Origin: Bacteroidota bacterium | GTDB lineage: Bacteria; Chlamydiota; Chlamydiia; Chlamydiales; FEN-1388 | Length of the DNA stretch: 36,743 nucleotides | NCBI GenBank assembly: GCA_013285825.1 | Contig: JABDGV010000011.1 | Location: 1-36,743 of the forward strand | Direction: 5' to 3' | Notes under the pieces: model-generated | The model's database searches: none | Seen by the model: the letters and a program-made list of their open reading frames with translations, nothing else | Told to the model about the DNA's origin: nothing | Part shown: in pieces, positions 25,705 through 32,457 of the stretch | How the letters are laid out: the number at the start of each line of letters is the position of its first letter | Numbering within the stretch: position 1 is the stretch's first letter | Program-made: the position numbers and the translations under genes

Positions 25705-26870
25705 TACTCTTCATCTTCCTTAAAATTGACTCTCCAGTTACCAGTAAGGAGTTTTTGCATTAACCCCTGCTTCTGAGATTTGTAAAGATCTAATATTTGT
25801 TTAATCAAAATTAGCTCATTAAGAGCTATGTTAAATTCATGAGAAATTTCACTTTGTTCTTTTAAATTCGGATAGGCAATTTCAAAATTCTCAATATCCG
25901 CTTTCTGTATATTAGGTAACCCAGAACCAACACGAAGGCTCATAATACGCTTTTCTTGTGTTTTTAAATAAAAATATAGATAAAAGTCGCTTATTTGGTT
26001 GTTTTCGTTTATAAGTGAATAACAATGCCCACCGCACCAAAATTTCTGCTTACAATAATTCACGAACCCGCATGAATTACCACCTTCACTAATAGTTATG
26101 GTATTTTCCTTTGTGTTCCAAACATCAGTATAGCCCGAAGGTGTTATTCCTCCATTCCAAGCGGGATACGCTCCCTCTTTCTCGAGTTCTGACCGATTGA
26201 GTTGTTCACCTTTTTTCACCTTGACTAGTTGACCAAGTGCAGAGAAATTCCAGCTCTTCATCTTCGGATTTTTAAGAAAGGCATGAACGGCCAACCATCG
26301 AAAATAGTCTTCTTTTAATTTAATCAATCTTTCTGTCTTTCCAATCGCTTCATCCCATGCAGTAAGAATGTCCGCTATAATTTTTTGTTCTTTTAGAGGA
26401 GGGAAAACTAATGGAAAGTGCTTCAGTTGAGTAGAATTAATACTCGCCAAATTTGTACTTTGCTTTGCACACGAAAGAAAATATTTTTTCCCTCGAGGGC
26501 TGGAAAATAAATAGGCTAAAAATTCGTTAAAAATAATCGACTTGTTTGGACGAACAACAAAAATATGATTCTGATGCAAACAAAGAGGAATCTCGCCTTG
26601 CCACACAGTCCCACGTCCTAGTTTATCCCGATCGCCGCCTTCTGTGAGAAGAATATCCCCCTTTTTTAGACTATATCTTTCAACTTGAGATCGATCCACC
26701 TCAATTTCTTTTATTTCTTCTAAATTCAAAAATCCATCTTGAACATTGGCGACTCTCAAATAAGGGAGCTTGCAGGGTACAGCTATCTCTTTTTTACCTT
26801 TAGCCAACCCGGTTTGGATCAGAGCAACATTATTTAGTGTTTCTTTTTTCCACGCATAAGGAATTTTCAT
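25704..26870 (-). CDS. hsdS: Type I specificity subunit S, two target-recognition domains
   Basis: DNA-recognition subunit of the restriction complex. The 388 residues have the standard two-fold layout: TRD1 from WKKETLNNVALIQTGLAKG to about 145, a conserved helix (FPPLKEQKIIADILTAWDE... about 155-195), TRD2 starting at WNFSALGQLVKVKKGEQ (about 205) and a second helix (NLKEQSEISHEFNIALNELI) before MQKLLTGNWRV, the usual HsdS ending. It sits 15 bases after dinD and touches hsdR. The two TRDs differ from each other and from the half-S protein at 29257, so a bipartite target site is expected; the sequence recognised cannot be read from this. Confidence 0.95.
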   Translation of the reverse strand: MKIPYAWKKETLNNVALIQTGLAKGKKEIAVPCKLPYLRVANVQDGFLNLEEIKEIEVDRSQVERYSLKKGDILLTEGGDRDKLGRGTVWQGEIPLCLHQNHIFVVRPNKSIIFNEFLAYLFSSPRGKKYFLSCAKQSTNLASINSTQLKHFPLVFPPLKEQKIIADILTAWDEAIGKTERLIKLKEDYFRWLAVHAFLKNPKMKSWNFSALGQLVKVKKGEQLNRSELEKEGAYPAWNGGITPSGYTDVWNTKENTITISEGGNSCGFVNYCKQKFWCGGHCYSLINENNQISDFYLYFYLKTQEKRIMSLRVGSGLPNIQKADIENFEIAYPNLKEQSEISHEFNIALNELILIKQILDLYKSQKQGLMQKLLTGNWRVNFKEDEE

Positions 26871-26885
26871 AATTATACCGAAAGA

Positions 26886-27725
26886 TTATTCAATAGATCT
26901 TTTATTAATTTCTTTTTCCAACTGCCCAACACCCTTTTCAGCAGCAGGCAGGTCTTCGGGCATAGTACCGCCTAATTCTTTGATAGTTTGGCGGACTTTT
27001 CTTCCCACTTCGAAATGAGTTTGATTGGCCTTGATTTTACCTTGGATATTATCTCGACGCAGCTTTTCCTCTGCTTGTGTGGCTCTAAAGAGATTGGCAG
27101 CCAGCTCTGTACTGCCCATGTGGTCTAATATTTTCTGGCTCTTCTTTAGTCCTTTACGTTGGTGAATGCCTTTTGCATCCAGACCACCATAGAGACCTTT
27201 ATACCCATGATTTTGAAACACGGCAAAATCAAAGGGAGTCTCTACCCCTACTTGCTGGGCAGTTTCAACGAGAAGTTTGTTATGCTCGCAAAGCTCATTT
27301 CGAAGAAGAAGGCGTTGCTCATCTTCCTTTAACTGTTGGAAAGCTCGGTTATCAGCTAGCTCTTGCCGACGCGTTTGAACTGCAAAATATGTTTGACCAT
27401 TGGCGATAACAGGCTTTGCAGGATCTCCATTCTGAACGATCAAATAGCAGGCATACCGTGATAGCCTCACATCTGCTACTGATCGTTGCCCTCCAGAGCC
27501 AATGTCGACCATTTCGGTGATTTCACCGAAATGGTCTTCAATATCATGTCCGCTGTTTTCGCATGCTTCTTTGGCTTTTTCAACGACATTGAGAAAATTA
27601 CGATACTCGTTGTAGTCAAGCACCTTTGCAAGCTTGCGAGCAGACCAAAATTCACACCCGTCTTCTTCTTGTTTGAGTGATTCAAACGTTTGATGATGAG
27701 TTACTTCAACTAAATCCATATTCAT
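26886..27725 (-). CDS. dinD: DinD-like DNA damage-inducible protein
   Basis: A 279-residue homologue of E. coli DinD (274 residues), which is known to inhibit RecA activities. The match is strong along the N-terminal half: FWSARKLAKVLDYNEYRNF, VVEKAKEACENSGHDIEDHF, SRYACYLIVQNGDPAKPVI and ANGQTYFAVQTRRQEL are close to the E. coli sequence. The C-terminal half is helical, with GLYGGLDAKGIHQRKGL and MGSTELAANLFRATQ. It is embedded between hsdM (ATGA overlap at 27722-27725) and hsdS, so it is made with the restriction enzyme rather than from an SOS promoter. It might tune RecA-dependent repair of restriction cuts; that link is inference. Confidence 0.92.
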   Translation of the reverse strand: MNMDLVEVTHHQTFESLKQEEDGCEFWSARKLAKVLDYNEYRNFLNVVEKAKEACENSGHDIEDHFGEITEMVDIGSGGQRSVADVRLSRYACYLIVQNGDPAKPVIANGQTYFAVQTRRQELADNRAFQQLKEDEQRLLLRNELCEHNKLLVETAQQVGVETPFDFAVFQNHGYKGLYGGLDAKGIHQRKGLKKSQKILDHMGSTELAANLFRATQAEEKLRRDNIQGKIKANQTHFEVGRKVRQTIKELGGTMPEDLPAAEKGVGQLEKEINKRSIE

Positions 27726-29233
27726 CGCTTAATCTCCTGGAGTATCGAGCTCATTTTAGATCGAACTTGCGCTAATTCTGCTTCCAAAGCCTCAATTTCG
27801 CCTTGAAGTGCCAAGATATCGATTTCTTCATCTTCCTCAAATGTATCGACATAACGAGGTATATTGAGATTGAAGTTGTTTTCTTGTAACTCGTCGAATG
27901 AGGCTAAGTGGGAGAATTTTGAAATTTCTTCCCGTTTGTCAAAAACACTCACAATACTCTCTAAATGTGCTTGTGACAATACATTGTGATTCTTGCCGAC
28001 CTCATATACTTGACTAGCATTGATAAAAAGGACATCTCTCCTTCTTTCATTCCTACCCCCTGGTTCACGTGAACGGTCAAAAACCAAAATAGCAACAGGA
28101 ATACCTGTCGTTGGGAAAAGTTTTTCTGGTAGGCCGACAACTGCATCTAAAAGGTTTTCCTCGATAAGCTTTTGCCGAATCTTGCCTTCGGCACCTCCTC
28201 GAAAGAGGACACCATGAGGAACAACAACAGCCACCCTTCCCTCTTTAGCCAAAGCTACCTCTATCATATGGGTAATGAAGGCATAGTCGCCCTTGCTTTT
28301 CGGAGGAATTCCTCGCCAAAAGCGATTAAACTTATCACCTTCAGCTTCGTCAGCCCCCCACTTGTCGAGAGAGAAAGGGGGATTGGCAACAACCACATTA
28401 AATTTCATTAATCGGTTTTGATCTTTCAGCTCAGGATTGGTAAGAGTGTTGCACCACTCAATTCTAGCGCTGTCACAACCATGCAAAAACATATTCATTC
28501 GAGCTAGAGCCCAAGTACTTCCGTTAACTTCCATTCCAAAAAGGGCGTAATTGCGACTTCCTACCTCACGCGCAGCTTCCACAAGAAGACCCCCGGAGCC
28601 ACATGCAGGATCGCAAATTTTATCTCCCTCTTTTGGCTTTGCTAGTCTTGCAAGAAGCGTTGAAACTGCATGTGGGGTATAAAACTCGCCCGCTTTTTTT
28701 CCCGCATCAGAAGCAAATCTTTCGATGAGATATATGTAGGTGTTTCCAATAACGTCTTCCGATACACGTCCTGGTTGCATATCTAACTCAGGCTTTGAGA
28801 AGTCTTGCAACAAGAGCTTTAGCCTTCGGTTACGATCTTTAGTCTTTCCAAGGTTTGATTCAGAGTTAAAGTCAATATTTCGAAATACCCCTTCAAGCTT
28901 GGATTTATTGTGAGTTTCTATTGAATCCAGGGCATTGTTGATGAGTTCGCCAAGGTTATCTGCATCTCTATTAGCATAAAGATCATAGAAGCTTGCTCCC
29001 TTGGGTAGAACGAAACGTTCTCTATCCAATTTTCGACGTATCCGCTCTTCGTCATCTCCATATTGCTTGCGGTAGGTTTCATAATGATCTCTCCATACAT
29101 CGGATATGTACTTAAGAAAGAGTGTCACTAAGATATAATCCTTATACTGGGCAGGATCTACAACCCCTCGAAAAGTATCGCAGGCAGCCCATGCTGCCGA
29201 ATTGATTTGACTTTGGCTAATTTTCGCATCCAT
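27722..29233 (-). CDS. hsdM: Type I DNA adenine methyltransferase M subunit
   Basis: N6-adenine methyltransferase of the type I complex, 503 residues, the usual length. An N-terminal helical domain begins INSAAWAACDTFRGVVDPAQYKDYIL. The SAM-binding motif I is DPACGSGGLLVEAA (about 209-222), preceded by GEFYTPHAVSTLLARL, and the catalytic motif IV is NPPFSLDKWG (about 283). The C-terminal region ends in a coiled helix (EIEALEAELAQVRSKMSSIL) that should pack with the S subunit helices. It lies 23 bases after the half-S gene and overlaps dinD by ATGA. All motifs are intact. Confidence 0.97.
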   Translation of the reverse strand: MDAKISQSQINSAAWAACDTFRGVVDPAQYKDYILVTLFLKYISDVWRDHYETYRKQYGDDEERIRRKLDRERFVLPKGASFYDLYANRDADNLGELINNALDSIETHNKSKLEGVFRNIDFNSESNLGKTKDRNRRLKLLLQDFSKPELDMQPGRVSEDVIGNTYIYLIERFASDAGKKAGEFYTPHAVSTLLARLAKPKEGDKICDPACGSGGLLVEAAREVGSRNYALFGMEVNGSTWALARMNMFLHGCDSARIEWCNTLTNPELKDQNRLMKFNVVVANPPFSLDKWGADEAEGDKFNRFWRGIPPKSKGDYAFITHMIEVALAKEGRVAVVVPHGVLFRGGAEGKIRQKLIEENLLDAVVGLPEKLFPTTGIPVAILVFDRSREPGGRNERRRDVLFINASQVYEVGKNHNVLSQAHLESIVSVFDKREEISKFSHLASFDELQENNFNLNIPRYVDTFEEDEEIDILALQGEIEALEAELAQVRSKMSSILQEIKR

Positions 29234-29256
29234 TTTCTCACTCCGTAATTTATTGT

Positions 29257-29844
29257 CTATCCACCCAGGTTTTCTTTATTCATCAGTCTTTTAATAGAGC
29301 AGCCGACAAACAGCTTTCTCTTAGCAGTTAATAGACCTAATAATTTTTCCTCATGTTTCATGAGTTGAGCCATATCCCTTATTTTTTGTTGTTGATTCAA
29401 TGAAGGGAGATCCAACTCCAACTCCTTAAGAGTTTGTAAATTGAGCATTTGCACTGAAGTCCCCGAAGCAGAACGTTGAAGTTGTTTCTGAACTTTAGGT
29501 TGGCTTAGTTGCCATGCAATAAATTCAGGCAGAGCGAACTGCCTGTTAAGACGGAGTCTTAATAAGGGATGAGTAAACACTGCTCCCTGAAGCTCTTTGT
29601 GCACAGTGACAGGAATAAAATCTGTGCCTCTTGCTTTCATAAGGAGATCGCCTTCCTGAAGTGTCCATTCAGGAGAGCGAATTTTCATATTTAAAGATTT
29701 TACCTTATCTATCTTCCCATTGTTAAGCGCTTCTAAGTCACTCATTTGAATTAAAAGAACGCTGCCTCGTTCTGTTTTATTTACAGGGCCGCGAAATGTG
29801 TATCCGGTTCGGATGTCTGCTATCTGCTCTAACTTCATTTGCAT
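29257..29844 (-). CDS. Single-TRD (half) type I specificity subunit
   Basis: A 195-residue S-type protein with one target-recognition domain (MKLEQIADIRTGYTFRGPV... about 1-150) and one conserved helix (LDLPSLNQQQKIRDMAQLMKHEEKL). It is first in the operon, just before hsdM. Half-length S proteins of this kind can act as dimers and recognise symmetric sites. It is not simply the missing half of the 388-residue HsdS, since their helices differ. A stop codon lies directly upstream of the start region, so it is not 5'-truncated by a frameshift; ATG 29844 or 29838 are both possible and neither has a clear ribosome site. Either it gives HsdM a second specificity or it is a relic; the intact frame favours function. 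Confidence 0.8.
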   Translation of the reverse strand: MQMKLEQIADIRTGYTFRGPVNKTERGSVLLIQMSDLEALNNGKIDKVKSLNMKIRSPEWTLQEGDLLMKARGTDFIPVTVHKELQGAVFTHPLLRLRLNRQFALPEFIAWQLSQPKVQKQLQRSASGTSVQMLNLQTLKELELDLPSLNQQQKIRDMAQLMKHEEKLLGLLTAKRKLFVGCSIKRLMNKENLGG

Positions 29845-29905
29845 TTCAGCTATTTTCTTGTTGAGGAGTCAGGCTAACAAAAGGCATAAATTCAGGCAAG
29901 AAAAA

Positions 29906-29928
29906 TTACAGTAATGCCATTACTGTAA
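29906..29928. promoter_or_regulatory. 23-bp perfect palindrome, likely operator of the restriction operon
   Basis: TTACAGTAAT and ATTACTGTAA flank a 3-base spacer (GCC) in a perfect inverted repeat, about 62 bases before the first gene of the operon. It overlaps the best -10 hexamer. Restriction operons are often controlled by a small dimeric C protein, but no such gene is visible in the window. Confidence 0.65.
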
Positions 29929-29951
29929 AAAGTTGTATAGGTTCTGAACAA
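29922..29951 (-). promoter_or_regulatory. Candidate promoter of the restriction operon
   Basis: On the minus strand TTGTTC (29951-29946) is followed after 18 bases by TACAGT (29927-29922), which lies inside the palindrome. The fit is moderate; the overlap with the palindrome is the main argument. Confidence 0.4.
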
Positions 29952-30267
29952 GCAAATTTATTATTCAAAAGGGAATGAAAATCCATGAATCATTTTTGTC
30001 TCAGCATAGGTCTTAAGGGACTTAAAACTTAAAAGAAAAAATGGGATGAGGCTCTCAGTTCAAAAATATACTCACTTAATAAACAAAAAGATATCCTAAA
30101 AAATACAGAAAATGGCTAGGAGTGATCTGTCACGGTCTAATTAATTCATTGCCCTTTGTGACGGCCTATTTTTTTGTACGATTTTTCTCATAAAAGCTTT
30201 TCTCTTTACTACAATCTCTTTCTTCCCTATCCCATGATTAAAACTCCTCTAGTCCAAGGGATTACCC
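29952..30267. other. AT-rich gap between the restriction operon and a hypothetical gene
   Basis: About 315 bases with no gene that I can support. Two near-identical 12-mers, TGTCACGGTCTA (30128-30139) and TGTGACGGCCTA (30157-30168), are spaced 29 bases apart. A T-run follows the second. Otherwise nothing stands out. Confidence 0.4.
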
Positions 30268-30930
30268 ATGCCATTAAGAATTTTACCTAAAGTGCCCCTC
30301 AAGGCGTTACAGAATTTTATTTCGACCACATCAACTTGCCCATCAAACTCTACTTTACAACTTGTAAAAACCCCAACTTGTACGCTTCCCAAAGTTGACA
30401 TGCTTAAAAAAGTACTCACTTTTGGTACTCAAGTAGCTCAAAACATTACTGATACCTGCTCGGTTAACACTCTTCCAAAAACAATTCCACCACTTATGTG
30501 TTCCATTAAGGACGTTTCAAATACCACCCTGCCTCTTTTACAGAACAAAGCGCTTCAAACAACTGTTTGTACCTTAAAAGATAAAATCATAGAGGAAATG
30601 TGCCCTTTACCTACTTCAAATGGGATTTTATCTTCATTCACATATAAAGATATTGCTCAGAGAGCTACAGACCTTGTAACAACCAGCCTCTCTATTGGAT
30701 CAACCCTGACTAAAAACCTCCTCAGCCACACCCCAACTCTTGCTGCATTTTCTCAAACTTTTACCTCTCTCTCATGTAAAGCAGCAGGGATCTATTGCCT
30801 CATAAAACTTGGAAATAAAATATTTCATGCCATTAACTTCCCAGAGCATAGGAATATTCCTTCAATACTTAGCTATGCAGCGATATCGTATATAAGCTTT
30901 CAAGGAGGCTACTGGTTTGAAACTCTGTGA
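30268..30930 (+). CDS. Hypothetical Cys/Thr-rich protein
   Basis: Unrecognised 220-residue protein. The N-terminal half (residues 24-112) is low in charge and rich in Thr, Pro and Leu, with six cysteines each followed by a Ser/Thr/Pro and usually a small hydrophobic residue (TCTLPK, TCSVNTLPK, MCSIKDV, VCTLKDK, MCPLP), a degenerate repeat. The C-terminal half carries two more cysteines (170, 177) and hydrophobic segments (AAGIYCLIKLGNKIF and ILSYAAISYISF). There is no standard Sec signal peptide. Such lineage-specific chlamydial proteins are sometimes type III effectors or inclusion proteins, but nothing here proves it. The start has no clear Shine-Dalgarno. It lies outside the restriction operon on the opposite strand. 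Confidence 0.55.
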   Translation: MPLRILPKVPLKALQNFISTTSTCPSNSTLQLVKTPTCTLPKVDMLKKVLTFGTQVAQNITDTCSVNTLPKTIPPLMCSIKDVSNTTLPLLQNKALQTTVCTLKDKIIEEMCPLPTSNGILSSFTYKDIAQRATDLVTTSLSIGSTLTKNLLSHTPTLAAFSQTFTSLSCKAAGIYCLIKLGNKIFHAINFPEHRNIPSILSYAAISYISFQGGYWFETL

Positions 30931-31228
30931 TCTCAATTTTATTGCTCGTTTTTTTGAAAAGAGGGTCGTAACTTTCCTGTTCACAACCTCTGTTTATAAC
31001 TTAGGTCTCATTGAACAAAATGGATCCTCAAATGAAGCTGTTAACAAAAAATCCAGAATGGTTAACAACTCATAAACAAGTTATCAACACAAATTTCCTA
31101 TGGTGTATTTTATAAGTTATAAACATTCCCACAGAGACTGAAGAAGAAGAGTAAATATATTATATACTCATTGAGTTCAACTCAGGGATTGTGGAAAGTG
31201 TGTGCAAAAGTACAAGTAGTAGGACGAT
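30931..31228. other. AT-rich gap with DnaA-box-like motifs
   Basis: Almost 300 bases without a gene. TTATAAACA occurs on minus at 30991-30999 and on plus at 31117-31125, as parts of a perfect 10-base inverted pair. TTATCAACA, one mismatch from the DnaA consensus, is at 31081-31089, and two GTTAACAA copies lie nearby. It is very AT-rich. It must also hold the promoter of the GlmU-like gene, but I cannot choose one. Confidence 0.35.
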
Positions 31229-31873
31229 ATGCATCCATCCAAACTCTTCAACTTAGATAGCTTCAAACATAAAAAACTCTTCGAAGGTATCGAAAACGTT
31301 TGGGAAGCTCTACAAAATCTCCATAGCTATCTTCTCTCACTTAAACTTGGGAAAATGGATTCAAAGCCTGAAGAGGGTGCTTATCTCGTCAATCCTGAAC
31401 TCATATCTATTGGCAAAGGGACTGTTATTGAACCTGGCGCTTATATCAAAGGCCCTTGCGTCATTGGTGACAACTGCACCATCCGTCAAGGAGCCTACAT
31501 TCGAGGCGATGTTTTAGTTGGCGATGACTGCGTTGTTGGCCATACAACCGAACTCAAACACTCTATCCTTCTCAACGATGCAAAAGCTGCCCATTTTGCC
31601 TTTATCGGCGACTCTATTGTTGGCTCTCAAACAAATTTAGGCGCAGGTGTCAAGTGCGCCAATCTCAGGCTCGATGGAAAACCATTAGTGCTCACCATCG
31701 ATGGAAAAAAAATTGAGACTGGTATGCGCAAGCTTGGAGCTCTCATTGGCGATGGCTGCCAAGTGGGGTGCAACTCCGTGCTTAATCCTGGAACTATTTT
31801 AGGGAAAGGTGTGCTTGTGTATCCTCTTAAAAGCACTTCTGGCTATATTCATGAGAACACAACAGTGAGTTAG
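31229..31873 (+). CDS. GlmU-like left-handed beta-helix acyltransferase (no uridyltransferase domain)
   Basis: A 214-residue hexapeptide-repeat protein of the kind called glmU in Chlamydia. After a helical lead (about 1-50) the repeats IGKGTVIEPGAYIKGPCVIGDNCTI (in several turns) form a left-handed beta helix. ALKAAHFAFIGDS-like text, here NDAKAAHFAFIGDSIVGSQT, puts His122 where GlmU has its acetyltransferase catalytic histidine, and TNLGAGVKCANLRLDGKP fits the following GlmU loop. The N-terminal nucleotidyltransferase domain is absent. Start ATG 31229 has AGGA 4 bases upstream. The next gene begins three bases after its stop. A sugar-nucleotide acyl transfer role in cell-envelope synthesis is likely, the exact reaction uncertain. 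Confidence 0.82.
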   Translation: MHPSKLFNLDSFKHKKLFEGIENVWEALQNLHSYLLSLKLGKMDSKPEEGAYLVNPELISIGKGTVIEPGAYIKGPCVIGDNCTIRQGAYIRGDVLVGDDCVVGHTTELKHSILLNDAKAAHFAFIGDSIVGSQTNLGAGVKCANLRLDGKPLVLTIDGKKIETGMRKLGALIGDGCQVGCNSVLNPGTILGKGVLVYPLKSTSGYIHENTTVS

Positions 31874-31876
31874 CTT

Positions 31877-32413
31877 ATGCCAATCACAGAAAAGCAATTG
31901 GATTTGATTAATAAAATTGTTGGCGACGGAAAGGATTTATACACACAAACCGTAGATGAGATGCCCTCTTATTTTTGGGATATCAGCTTCGAAGCTTTTA
32001 AAATTACCATTGGTCTGGTCTCAATTGTTGCAGCTGGCTACTTCCAAATAAACACTTTTGATCAGGACTGGGTGAAGAGTGGTTTTTACTATCAGATTCG
32101 GTCAGGGATGCTCGATCAACTCATTGCTGGGGTTGTATGTGGTTTGAGTATTCCGCTGCTTATTTCGGGCGTTAAACGCGTTTTGTGTTGTAATGGAAAT
32201 TCTAAGGATGTTCGAATCGCTCAAACAGTAACAACTCTTTTGTCTTCGCTGGCTATTGCAAGTTTAGGGGTAAGTTTGACCTTAAACGCTTTTCGAAAAA
32301 TTGATATGGCGATTCAACTTCATGAAGCAAACCAGACAACTGTGTGCCAAAATATATCCCAGGGCTGGTTTTCAGTATTTGATGTCGCACGACGATATTT
32401 TTTTTCGAAATAA
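31877..32413 (+). CDS. Small membrane protein of unknown function
   Basis: I do not recognise this 178-residue protein. Three hydrophobic segments are visible: about 48-64 (ITIGLVSIVAAGYFQI), 82-99 (LIAGVVCGLSIPLLISGV) and 119-138 (LLSSLAIASLGVSLTLNAF). The N-terminus is acidic and polar, and a CC pair with basic residues (KRVLCCNGNSK) follows the second segment. It starts three bases after the GlmU-like stop, so it is co-expressed with that gene, and ends 44 bases before the polyprenyl synthase. Paired hydrophobic segments recall chlamydial inclusion membrane proteins, but the operon context fits envelope metabolism as well. Confidence 0.6.
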   Translation: MPITEKQLDLINKIVGDGKDLYTQTVDEMPSYFWDISFEAFKITIGLVSIVAAGYFQINTFDQDWVKSGFYYQIRSGMLDQLIAGVVCGLSIPLLISGVKRVLCCNGNSKDVRIAQTVTTLLSSLAIASLGVSLTLNAFRKIDMAIQLHEANQTTVCQNISQGWFSVFDVARRYFFSK

Positions 32414-32457
32414 TCCCAATCAATGGCATACTTTATCTAAATTAAGTTGATAGTAGT

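Larger units (their letters stand above)
19820..29930. mobile_element. Probable integrated defence island at tRNA-Pro
   Basis: From the 3' end of tRNA-Pro to beyond the start of the restriction operon the content switches from conserved chlamydial housekeeping genes to accessory ones (zinc-ribbon protein, AbiJ-like, DUF45, HsdR, HsdS, DinD, HsdM, half HsdS). Tandem 11-bp repeats beside the tRNA resemble integrase arm sites. No integrase gene and no convincing second copy of the tRNA 3' end are present, so the right limit is a guess and integration is inferred. Confidence 0.5.

Noticed and set aside
29261..29268. CCACCCAG at the end of the half-S gene matches the 3' end of tRNA-Pro, a possible attR.
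   Set aside because: Only eight bases match exactly, it is inside coding sequence, and such a match is fairly likely by chance in 10 kb. It would also leave the first gene of the operon outside the element.
29906..29928. Reading the operator palindrome as a LexA (SOS) box because dinD is downstream.
   Set aside because: A LexA box has CTG left and CAG right with 10 bases between; this site has CAG left and CTG right. The orientation is opposite.
31020..31115. Short open frame of about 31 codons in the gap before the GlmU-like gene.
   Set aside because: No ribosome site and no recognisable composition; it overlaps the DnaA-box-like motifs. Not supportable as a gene.
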